A stretch of 64,000 nt of DNA from contig CAMPHF010000008.1 of assembly GCA_946885915.1 (NCBI GenBank), positions 68,585 through 132,584 on the forward strand. Direction: 5' to 3'. Below, piece by piece: positions 53,600 through 61,090 of this stretch. The notes under the pieces are model-generated. The model was not told the origin of the DNA and made no database searches. It saw nothing but the letters and a program-made list of their open reading frames with translations. Source of the DNA: an uncultured Idiomarina sp. Lineage in GTDB: Bacteria > Pseudomonadota > Gammaproteobacteria > Enterobacterales > Alteromonadaceae. Position 1 is the first letter of the stretch; each line of letters starts with the position of its first letter. The translations under genes and the position numbers were made by a program.

Positions 53600-54860
53600 G
53601 CTTGCTTGGGCCAGTTTATGGAATCGGCGCAGCAGTGCCTTACTTACCGTGGTGGCAATTGCTGTAAGCGTCATGCTGCTATTAGGTGTTGAACGACTGC
53701 GCGACAATGTGCGCAGCAGCTTTGCAAACACCATATCCGGCACCGATTTAATTGTTGGCGCGCGCACCGGGCAGGTGCAGCTTCTGCTTAGTTCAGTATT
53801 TCACATCGGCAACATGTCAAACACCTTAAGTGCCGACAGTTATGCCTATATTGCTGATTTACCAGCTGTTACCTGGACAATTCCAATAGCGTTAGGTGAC
53901 AGCGTTCAGGGCGCACCTGTGGTCGCCACCAACACCACAATGTTTGAGCAGTTTCAGTATGGTGCTCGCAAGCCACTTAGCTTTGCCGCCGGCGTGCCTT
54001 TTGTTGCAGCCACCGACGCCGTACTTGGCGCACAATTTGCGCGTGAACATGGCTATCAGGTAGGTTCCAAATTAGTGGTTGCGCATGGCTCCGGGGGGAT
54101 CAGTTTTAGTCAACACGACGCTCACCCATTTACCGTTACCGGCATTTTGGCCGCGACCGGTACCCCCGTCGATAAAGCTGTCTATATTCCACTGGCTGGG
54201 CTTGCGCAAGTTCATGGTGAGCTCTCGTCGGCAGCAGAATCGCCGCACGACCATGATCATGACGATCATGAACATGAACACGCGAGCACTGAGCCAATGG
54301 CGGTCACTACCTCGCTCAGCGCTGTACTCGTTGGCTTACAAGCCAAACCATTGGCTCTGCGCCTACAACGCCAACTCAACACCTACGATGGCGAGCCACT
54401 TACGGCCATTATGCCGGGACTCACCTTGCAACAGCTGTGGCAAACGCTGAATGTATTTGAGCAGGCATTGCTGGCCATTAGTGCGCTGGTGGTGGTGACC
54501 GGGTTAGTCGGTATGCTCACCAGCCTATTGGCAAGCTTGCGCGAACGGCGCCGCGAAATGGCGGTGCTAAGAGCGGTTGGTGCTGGCCCTAGCATGATTT
54601 TTGGCTTACTCGTGAGTGAGGCTTTGCTACTTACTTTACTCGGCTGCATCGCCGGGATTGCGTTACTTTATGCGACCACTAGCTTGGCAGCCCCGATAAT
54701 CAACACCGAGTTTGGCATTCAACTCAGCCTAGGTGCGTTACAATGGGGCGAGTGGAAGTTACTCGGTTTAGTCTGCATTGGCGGCTTGCTGATCAGTCTA
54801 TGGCCGGCCTGGCGTGCATATCGCAACGCCCTTAGCGATGGATTAAAGGTATCAATATGA
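53592..54860 (+). CDS. FtsX/MacB-type ABC permease with histidine-rich loop
   Basis: 422 aa. One N-terminal membrane helix (~17-31), a large periplasmic domain (~40-290) and three C-terminal helices form the FtsX layout. The periplasmic part holds a metal-binding-like run, PHDHDHDDHEHEH, at ~residues 218-230, with six histidines. The C-terminal coupling region reads RERRREMAVLRAVGAG. The His-rich loop suggests a link to zinc or another divalent metal, but no transport direction can be inferred. It overlaps the ATPase gene (8 nt) and the DUF3299 gene (ATGA). Confidence 0.88.
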   Translation: MFKLAWASLWNRRSSALLTVVAIAVSVMLLLGVERLRDNVRSSFANTISGTDLIVGARTGQVQLLLSSVFHIGNMSNTLSADSYAYIADLPAVTWTIPIALGDSVQGAPVVATNTTMFEQFQYGARKPLSFAAGVPFVAATDAVLGAQFAREHGYQVGSKLVVAHGSGGISFSQHDAHPFTVTGILAATGTPVDKAVYIPLAGLAQVHGELSSAAESPHDHDHDDHEHEHASTEPMAVTTSLSAVLVGLQAKPLALRLQRQLNTYDGEPLTAIMPGLTLQQLWQTLNVFEQALLAISALVVVTGLVGMLTSLLASLRERRREMAVLRAVGAGPSMIFGLLVSEALLLTLLGCIAGIALLYATTSLAAPIINTEFGIQLSLGALQWGEWKLLGLVCIGGLLISLWPAWRAYRNALSDGLKVSI

Positions 54861-55342
54861 AGTTGTTGTTAGCCCTCTTTACAAGCACATTATTGCTCAG
54901 TTCCTCTGTGCTTGCGCAAGAATATCCTGATACGAAATGGAGTGACTTAGTACCTCCTGGCTATGAACCACCACCGGTGCGCACCCAGGCTTATTATGAT
55001 CAAAATCCTGATGAGGCCGTGCAGACTGAATTAGACGCGCCAATGGTTGAAGCATTAGATGGCAAGAAAATTCGTATTCCCGGTTATGTTGTTCAGCTGG
55101 AAGGTGACGCAGACAAAGTCACTGAATTCTTGTTAGTTCCTTATTTTGGCGCTTGTATTCATGTGCCACCACCACCACCGAATCAGATCATTTTAGTGCG
55201 TTTTCCTGAAGGGGCGCCTTATCAAATCACTTATGACGCAGTATGGGTTGAGGGAACGATTAAAGTAGAGCGTGATGAAGGCGAATTAGCCGTGGTTGGC
55301 TATCAGATGGACGCCGCCACTGTGACCTCCTACTACCAATAG
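54857..55342 (+). CDS. DUF3299 family exported protein
   Basis: 161 aa. The signal peptide MKLLLALFTSTLLLSSSVLA is followed by a compact domain of the DUF3299 type (KIRIPGYVVQLEGD, FLLVPYFGACIHVPPPPPNQ with a single conserved cysteine-histidine motif). The function is unknown. It overlaps the permease gene by ATGA, so it is probably the periplasmic partner of that transporter. Confidence 0.85.
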   Translation: MKLLLALFTSTLLLSSSVLAQEYPDTKWSDLVPPGYEPPPVRTQAYYDQNPDEAVQTELDAPMVEALDGKKIRIPGYVVQLEGDADKVTEFLLVPYFGACIHVPPPPPNQIILVRFPEGAPYQITYDAVWVEGTIKVERDEGELAVVGYQMDAATVTSYYQ

Positions 55343-55352
55343 CCAAGTGAGT

Positions 55353-55384
55353 AGCGCCGCCGCATACTTGGTATTAGCGGCGCT
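55353..55384. terminator. Two-part hairpin between convergent genes
   Basis: AGCGCCGC (55353-55360) pairs with GCGGCGCT (55377-55384); an inner ATAC/GTAT stem (55364-55367, 55371-55374) fills the loop. It spans the end of the REC-EAL gene and lies 10 nt after DUF3299. No U tract is seen, so the terminator call is tentative. Confidence 0.4.
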
Positions 55385-57587
55385 GCTTCAACCATTCTAC
55401 TAAATCATCGGCCGGCATCGGCTTCGCGTATTTATACCCTTGTGCCTCTTCACAACCCAAAGCTTGGAAATAACTGGCCTGCTCATCTGTTTCAATACCT
55501 TCTGCCAAGGTTTTCAAGCCCAAGCGCTGCCCCATATTCACAATAGTTTCAATGATCACCCGGCCACTATCAGTATTGGAATCTTGGACAAATGAACGAT
55601 CAATTTTCAGCCGGTCAAGGGGCAACTTCTGAATGTAACTGAGTGACGAAAAACCAACCCCAAAATCATCAATTGCCACTTGTATGCCGTGGCTTTTCAG
55701 TCGCCGGAGGATATCGGCCACTAAATCGGGATCTTCCATCACAATACTTTCAGTAATTTCGAGCTCCACCCGATCTGGCGCTAAACCGCAGCAGCTCAAG
55801 GTAGTGAGTACTTGCTCAGGGAATTGGCTTGCACGGAATTGCGGTACCGATACATTCACCGCAATACGTACTTGATCAAAACCGAGCGCATCGATTTTTT
55901 TCAACTCAACGCAAGCTTGATTTAATACCCACTGACCAATTTCAACGATCAGGCCTGAATATTCAGCCAGGGGAATAAATACTGCCGGAGAAATGTAAGT
56001 TCCATCGGCCTGTGGCCACCGCAATAAGGCCTCAGCGCCGACCACTTCATTCGTCGTAAGATTCACTTGCGGTTGGAACCAGACTTGTAAACGCCCTTCA
56101 GCAAAATCACTGCGTAACCGGCGGACCAAGTCTAATCGTCTTAAGGTTTCTTCTTCCATGCTGGGGTGATAATAATCATGGCGAAGTTGGGCACTGTTTT
56201 TAGCATTCTTCAGGGCAATATAGGCGTACTTTAACAAATGAGCGCCGGTCTTACCCGGATAGTTCTGAGTGAAACCAGTAGTGATAGAGAGCGGAATATA
56301 ATGCTCCCCGGCGCGAAACGGTAGATGAAACAAGCTATCTAAATGCTTCGGGTTCACCTGCAACTCTGGCCCAATGACACCATAAACGTCAGCGCCTAAA
56401 CGGGCCACAAAAACGTCGCTGGCTAACTGCGCTCGCAATCGCCGAGCCACTGAAATCAGTAATTCATTCCCGACATCTTGGCCTAAGCCGTCGTTCACAT
56501 CAGAGAAGTGGTCAATATCAATAATTGCGGCCACCGCAGACTCTTCAGATTTGGTCACCCGATCCAAGTTGCGGATGAACTCGGCCCGATTCGGCTGCCC
56601 GGTGAGCGGATCTAGGTAAGCCGCTGTGCGCAATTCTTCAAATAAATTCGCGTTTTCAAAGCCAATCGCAATATTTGCCAGAAAGACTTCAATTAGCTCT
56701 TGATCAAACTCGCGCAACGGTTGGGCTGTTTCAATAAATGCCGCGGCTTCATGCTCCAAGCCGTCGATAAAAAATACTGTGGCATCATTTAATAACTGGT
56801 GCTTACGCTCACGCAAACAGGCCTCTACGGCTCGCACTACGCGCTCATCGTCAACGGCCCGTAACGAATTGTTAATGGTGCTTGCATAGCGCCCAGCGGC
56901 TCCTAGCACCACAATGTCATCAGCTTGTGCGTCATCGACCATGACTTTGTTGCGCCGTGCACCAACAATACCTTCCGCACGTAAACCAAGCAGTGACGCA
57001 ATTTGGGTTACCACACCTTCGGAAAAGTTAATGATGGAATGGCGTTCCATTAAGTTCGCGGCAGAATGAATGATTTTACGTAAACCACGTCGATTTTCGT
57101 TAATGGTACGAATTTGCTGGTAGGACCGAATCGCAGAATAGACGGTGGTCATTAAGCGGCTACGTGTCAGCTCTGTTTTGGTTTTGTAGTCGTTGATGTC
57201 GTAATATTTAACAACGCTTTCTTCCGGAGCGTAGCCAGGCTGGCCAGTCCGCAACACAATACGAATTTCATCGTTTTCTAGGTCATCTCGAATGGCTTTG
57301 ACGACTTTTAATCCAGCATCGTCGGTCTCCATCACGACATCAAGCAATACCATCGCCACATCGCTATGATCGCGCAGGTAGTCCACCGCCTCGACGCCAC
57401 TATAGGCATGCGCAAAGTGAAGCGAACGACCAGCGATAATGACACCACTCAGTGCCAACTTTGTCACTGAGTGGATTTCTTGATCATCATCAACGATTAA
57501 AATGGTCCAAAAACCTTCCGACCATTCTGTCGCACTGGTTTCCTCGCCCTCGTGTAGAAATAGTAACTCGTCGTCAGGATTTGCCAT
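55374..57587 (-). CDS. Response regulator with DUF3369, degenerate GGDEF and EAL domains
   Basis: 737 aa from ATG 57587, with AGGA 7 nt upstream; a GTG at 57608 is the only longer start. The receiver domain (~25-150) has acidic DDD and phospho-acceptor Asp83 (LLDVVME). A DUF3369/GAF-like part follows (~190-330). The GGDEF domain reads RLGADVYGV where GGDEF should be, so cyclase activity is unlikely. The EAL domain keeps EALLRW, NVSVPQF, EITES, DDFG, KIDRSFV and AEGIET, so c-di-GMP hydrolysis is predicted. No kinase gene is adjacent. Confidence 0.93.
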   Translation of the reverse strand: MANPDDELLFLHEGEETSATEWSEGFWTILIVDDDQEIHSVTKLALSGVIIAGRSLHFAHAYSGVEAVDYLRDHSDVAMVLLDVVMETDDAGLKVVKAIRDDLENDEIRIVLRTGQPGYAPEESVVKYYDINDYKTKTELTRSRLMTTVYSAIRSYQQIRTINENRRGLRKIIHSAANLMERHSIINFSEGVVTQIASLLGLRAEGIVGARRNKVMVDDAQADDIVVLGAAGRYASTINNSLRAVDDERVVRAVEACLRERKHQLLNDATVFFIDGLEHEAAAFIETAQPLREFDQELIEVFLANIAIGFENANLFEELRTAAYLDPLTGQPNRAEFIRNLDRVTKSEESAVAAIIDIDHFSDVNDGLGQDVGNELLISVARRLRAQLASDVFVARLGADVYGVIGPELQVNPKHLDSLFHLPFRAGEHYIPLSITTGFTQNYPGKTGAHLLKYAYIALKNAKNSAQLRHDYYHPSMEEETLRRLDLVRRLRSDFAEGRLQVWFQPQVNLTTNEVVGAEALLRWPQADGTYISPAVFIPLAEYSGLIVEIGQWVLNQACVELKKIDALGFDQVRIAVNVSVPQFRASQFPEQVLTTLSCCGLAPDRVELEITESIVMEDPDLVADILRRLKSHGIQVAIDDFGVGFSSLSYIQKLPLDRLKIDRSFVQDSNTDSGRVIIETIVNMGQRLGLKTLAEGIETDEQASYFQALGCEEAQGYKYAKPMPADDLVEWLKQRR

Positions 57588-57612
57588 TACACATCCTAGG
57601 GCAGGCACTCAA

Positions 57613-58371
57613 TTAAAAGTGAATTTCGACACCCAAATATGGACCTTTAAAACTCAGGTCAGAATATAGGCTATCAACGTCCTCGAGTTCTAATGTTGCA
57701 TCTCGGTATGCTAGTTGTACGTTCACATCGACCGCTAAGTTCTCTATCACTCGATATTCAATGCCAGCTTCAACATCTCGTAACGAACTATCATCAATAG
57801 CGAGGAAGTTTCCTTTGGCGTACAAGGTGACTGCCGTCGCTGGAATTCCCACCCGAACATGGCCATAAGCCGTTGGTACCCAACCAGATAAATCAAGCGA
57901 GTTCACACTGCCATCTTCGGCACGAACCTGCGCAAAACCATCAAAACGCTTACCCGTGACACCCAAGTCAATCGACAATAAATCGTTATCGAAAATCTCG
58001 TAATACAAAGTGTAATCTGTGTGCGATAAATCTAGATCGGCATTTAAATTGGTATTTGCGGTGTAAGTTTGGCCATTAAACTCAAACTCAGAGGTGAGTG
58101 TGGTAGCACCGCTAGTGATCAAATCTGATTGCCGCAGCATGACATTCGGAATCAATGGAATAGGGTGTTCAACTGCAATGTAAAAACTGTTTTGGTTCTC
58201 GTCGTTAAAGGCAAACCGCTGTTGATCGGTACTTGAACCGAATCCACCCTCTACTTCCGTGTCCCAATACTGCGCACCGCCGTACACGCCAAAAATGACA
58301 TCGGCTTGTGCCGTCCCGACAGAACCGACGCTGGCTAGTACCAGACTCGCAGCTATTAACGATTTTTTCAT
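57613..58371 (-). CDS. TIGR04219-type outer membrane beta-barrel protein
   Basis: 252 aa from ATG 58371, with AGGAAG 4 nt upstream (GTG 58386 also possible). The signal peptide MKKSLIAASLVLASVGSVGTAQA precedes alternating beta strands typical of a small porin-like barrel (GVYGGAQYWDTEV, SVDLGVTG-like ISDLGVTGKRFDG), ending in an aromatic residue (GVEIHF) as outer membrane proteins do. Role unknown. It is fifth in the pspA-led run. Confidence 0.85.
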   Translation of the reverse strand: MKKSLIAASLVLASVGSVGTAQADVIFGVYGGAQYWDTEVEGGFGSSTDQQRFAFNDENQNSFYIAVEHPIPLIPNVMLRQSDLITSGATTLTSEFEFNGQTYTANTNLNADLDLSHTDYTLYYEIFDNDLLSIDLGVTGKRFDGFAQVRAEDGSVNSLDLSGWVPTAYGHVRVGIPATAVTLYAKGNFLAIDDSSLRDVEAGIEYRVIENLAVDVNVQLAYRDATLELEDVDSLYSDLSFKGPYLGVEIHF

Positions 58372-58428
58372 AAAACTTCCTTTCACGCTTAGGCGTTGTG
58401 AACTCGAACAGTTTATAACTTACCCACC

Positions 58429-59397
58429 CTAACCCTGGGCGAGCAAGTCTTTTATGTCAATCAGAGCGGCATTGGCTCTTGAGACGTAATTTGCCATGAC
58501 TAGGGAGTGATTAGCAACAAATCCAAACCCAGATCCGTTCAAAATCATAGGACTCCATACCGGCTGTTGGGTAGCTTCGAGCTCGGTGATGATTTGCCGC
58601 ATACTAACTGCCGCGTTTTTATTCTCTAAAACATCAGCAAAATCTACTTCAACGGCTTTTAAAAAGTGCAATAACGCATAACTGGCGCCGCGCGCTTCAT
58701 AAAATACATCGTCGATTTCCCACCAACTGGTTTGTAACGATAGCTGCTGGGTAGCGGGGTTTAACGCAATTTCCTCAGCGAGCTTAGCGTCAACTTGGGC
58801 CACGCTTGCGCTTAAACGCTGGCTCAGTGAACCGAGCCGCTTTTCAACCTCGGCAATCCAGCTGCGTAAATTATCTGCACGCGCATAAAACTGGGCACTG
58901 AAATTACCATCTAACAGCGCTTGGCGATACAACCTCAGCGAATCCACTGCATTGGCATACTCACTTTCGGCAACCGGCAGCATCCAACTCTCATGATCAA
59001 TGTTGAGCGAAGTTTGTGCAGCTGTGAGTTGCGGCATTTGCAGCGACTGCGATTGCGAACGACTAAACTCACGACGCATGGCAAGCGCCAAATCGCGTGA
59101 CATTTCAAGCGCACCAAATTCCCAGCTGGGGAGATCATCCAGCCAAACCGTGGGCGGCATGACATCATTCGATAAATATCCACCGCGCTTATGAAGTAAC
59201 TCGTTAAGCACCTCTATCAGTGCGGTCGTGGTGTACACCCCAACTGGCGGTTGCTCAGTCGCCGCCGGATTAATACTTTGCACGCGCTCTGAAACACTAA
59301 AAACTGCCGGTTCTTCACTTACCCACCAACCCCAGACAAGCATGACTAACACCAATACACTGGCGCTCATGCCGACGATTTTGCCATTCCACTTCAT
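58429..59397 (-). CDS. DUF2333 family inner-membrane protein
   Basis: 322 aa from ATG 59397 (AGGAG 5 nt upstream); an ATG 3 nt earlier is too close to the SD. One N-terminal membrane segment (IVGMSASVLVLVMLVWGWW) leads into a helical periplasmic domain with the DUF2333 pattern GYLSNDVMPPTVWLDDLPSWEFGAL. No function is known for the family. It lies in the pspA-led minus-strand run. Confidence 0.85.
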   Translation of the reverse strand: MKWNGKIVGMSASVLVLVMLVWGWWVSEEPAVFSVSERVQSINPAATEQPPVGVYTTTALIEVLNELLHKRGGYLSNDVMPPTVWLDDLPSWEFGALEMSRDLALAMRREFSRSQSQSLQMPQLTAAQTSLNIDHESWMLPVAESEYANAVDSLRLYRQALLDGNFSAQFYARADNLRSWIAEVEKRLGSLSQRLSASVAQVDAKLAEEIALNPATQQLSLQTSWWEIDDVFYEARGASYALLHFLKAVEVDFADVLENKNAAVSMRQIITELEATQQPVWSPMILNGSGFGFVANHSLVMANYVSRANAALIDIKDLLAQG

Positions 59398-59425
59398 CAT
59401 GACTCCTTAATTCGAGTGTGTACGG

Positions 59426-59851
59426 TTAATTTTCTCGCACAATCACTTCAATGTGTTGTTCAGCACCATCGCTAAACCTGAGCGTTAACTGAAACCGCTC
59501 CTGCGCCTGCAACGGTGCCTTTAACCCAAACAGCATAAAGTGTAGACCACCGGGCTTAAATTCGGCGCTGTTATTGGCTGTAATTGTCAGTTCAGGCACG
59601 CGTCGCATCCGTAATTGCTCGCCCACCACAACATGTTCGTGGATTTCGGCCGCACGAGCCACGTCAGTGGCTACACCGACAATGGTCACTGCTGTCGTCG
59701 ACTCATTACCAAACTTTCCATACGCAACCCCATTCGGGGCACCAGGAATGCTTGCTCGCGACCACACTTCAGTGGCAACTAGGTCCGCCGCAGACGCAAA
59801 AAAGCTGGCTAGAGTACTAGCCAGCAAGACAACCAGAGAGAGTTTTCGCAT
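59426..59851 (-). CDS. Periplasmic copper chaperone PCu(A)C-like
   Basis: 141 aa from ATG 59851. The signal peptide MRKLSLVVLLASTLASFFASA is followed by a PCu(A)C domain with copper-binding residues in the order IHEHV, RMRRV, LHFMLFG, i.e. the H...M...H.M pattern. Such proteins carry Cu(I) to the CuA site of cytochrome oxidase. No sco or cytochrome oxidase gene is near. A much longer open frame to 60175 lacks homology and is rejected. Confidence 0.9.
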   Translation of the reverse strand: MRKLSLVVLLASTLASFFASAADLVATEVWSRASIPGAPNGVAYGKFGNESTTAVTIVGVATDVARAAEIHEHVVVGEQLRMRRVPELTITANNSAEFKPGGLHFMLFGLKAPLQAQERFQLTLRFSDGAEQHIEVIVREN

Positions 59852-59886
59852 GTCATACCCCATCAATCTATATGATGGGGTTGATT

Positions 59887-60189
59887 CTACACAGTTTCGG
59901 GGCGCTTGCGAAAGATGAAGTACAGCACCGCAACCGCCAATAGCACTGGCCACATAGAGGACACCAAGGCAAGTAAGACAGCGCCGACGGTAATTGCCAT
60001 GGCCAGCGCAACACTGCCACCGACCGCCACTACGATGCCAAAGATTGCCGCTCCAATACCAAGCAAAACCAAGCCCGTAATACCGATGCCAATAATGGCA
60101 CCCAATAAGCCACCTAATAGGCCGATAAGCTGAGGCCCAAAGAAGACCGCCACTAATGCAATCACCACCACCCACGCTAATTTACTCAT
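59887..60189 (-). CDS. Small hydrophobic membrane protein, 100 aa
   Basis: 100 aa with about three membrane helices, glycine- and isoleucine-rich (LLGGLLGAIIGIGITGLVLL), ending in a basic FRKRPETV tail. I do not recognise the family. AGGA lies upstream of the ATG. It sits 26 nt downstream of pspA; its placement suggests it may act with PspA at the membrane, as PspB, PspC or PspD do elsewhere, but it shows no sequence likeness to them that I can see. Confidence 0.75.
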   Translation of the reverse strand: MSKLAWVVVIALVAVFFGPQLIGLLGGLLGAIIGIGITGLVLLGIGAAIFGIVVAVGGSVALAMAITVGAVLLALVSSMWPVLLAVAVLYFIFRKRPETV

Positions 60190-60215
60190 GATGTATGTCC
60201 TTCTGGAACCTATGA

Positions 60216-60902
60216 TTAAGACTTACTGGCGGAAGCTGCCGCTTTACCAGTATGCTTTTGCTTCAATTCATTCAGTGCTTGGTCTAACTCGTCAGCTTGT
60301 TCCAACTTATCGAACTCTGCTTGCAAACTAGACTTCTGACCTAAATCATAAGCATCAACTTCGGCCTCGAGTGCTTCCACACGTGCCTCATAACGATCGT
60401 ACTTGGCCATCGCATCTTGCACGACCTCGGTGCTTAACACCTTCTTCGCTTGCAGGCGCACATCGGCCACTTGTAACCGCTGCTCAAGTTGCTGCTGGCG
60501 AGCTCGCGCTTGGCTTGCTTTGGTTTGCAGCGTGCTAATGTCTTGATCAAGCTTTTGAATTTGATCAGCAATATGATTCAACTCATGCTCACGAGCAGTA
60601 ACCCCTTGCAATGCTTGATGTTGCTGCTGCAGAGCCTGCTTAGCTAAGTCATCGCGGCCATGCGCAACGGCTTTCTCAGCTTTATCTAACCATTCATCAG
60701 CTTGTTGTTTCGCGTGCTGCTGTTCGCGTTGTAAACGCTTTTGCTCGGCAATAAATTTGGCTGCTTCGCTGCGTACAGTGACCAACGCAGCATCAATTTC
60801 CTGCACCATCATCCGTACCATTTTCTTCGGATCTTCGGCCTTATCTAATAAGGCATTTACTTCGGCTTGTACGATATCTGAAAAACGAGTGAATAATCCC
60901 AT
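60216..60902 (-). CDS. pspA: Phage shock protein A (PspA/IM30 family)
   Basis: 228 aa (E. coli PspA 222). It is a coiled-coil protein that supports the inner membrane under stress and, in enterobacteria, binds and restrains the activator PspF. It opens GLFTRFSDIVQAEVNALLDK, then EDPKKMVRMMVQEID and a long coiled coil (~25-190). SD CGGAG lies 8 nt before the ATG. A sigma-54-like promoter lies 42-58 nt upstream, which is how pspA is usually controlled. pspB, pspC and pspF are not in the window. Confidence 0.95.
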   Translation of the reverse strand: MGLFTRFSDIVQAEVNALLDKAEDPKKMVRMMVQEIDAALVTVRSEAAKFIAEQKRLQREQQHAKQQADEWLDKAEKAVAHGRDDLAKQALQQQHQALQGVTAREHELNHIADQIQKLDQDISTLQTKASQARARQQQLEQRLQVADVRLQAKKVLSTEVVQDAMAKYDRYEARVEALEAEVDAYDLGQKSSLQAEFDKLEQADELDQALNELKQKHTGKAAASASKS

Positions 60903-60943
60903 GGTTAATGCTCCGTCAATATAAGTTGATACTATCTTTTCTT

Positions 60944-60960
60944 TACAAGTGACGTGCCAA
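60944..60960 (-). promoter_or_regulatory. Sigma-54 promoter of pspA
   Basis: On the minus strand the sequence is TTGGCACG-TCAC-TTGTA, matching the -24 box (TGGCACG) exactly and the -12 box (TTGC[A/T]) except for its last C-to-T change (TTGTA). The spacing is 4 nt, as in the consensus. It lies 42-58 nt before the pspA ATG. Confidence 0.7.
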
Positions 60961-61011
60961 CTTGGGATTTACGCTTATCACATTGATTTAAATGACTTTA
61001 TTTGAAAACCA

Positions 61012-61045
61012 GAAAAACCAAAGGCCACCGAAGAAGGTGGCCTTT
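61012..61045 (-). terminator. Terminator after the TonB receptor gene
   Basis: On the minus strand AAAGGCCACC (61036-61045) pairs with GGTGGCCTTT (61020-61029), with a 6-nt loop, followed by GG and TTTTT (61013-61017). A good intrinsic terminator that ends the TonB receptor transcript before pspA. Confidence 0.8.
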
Positions 61046-61090
61046 TCACTAACATTTAGTGTTTTTGACTAACTATTCACATTCAACACA

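Noticed and set aside
59852..60175. 324-nt upstream extension of the copper chaperone frame
   Set aside because: It overlaps the 100-aa membrane gene in another frame, is rich in Trp, Cys and Gly, and would precede a clear signal peptide.
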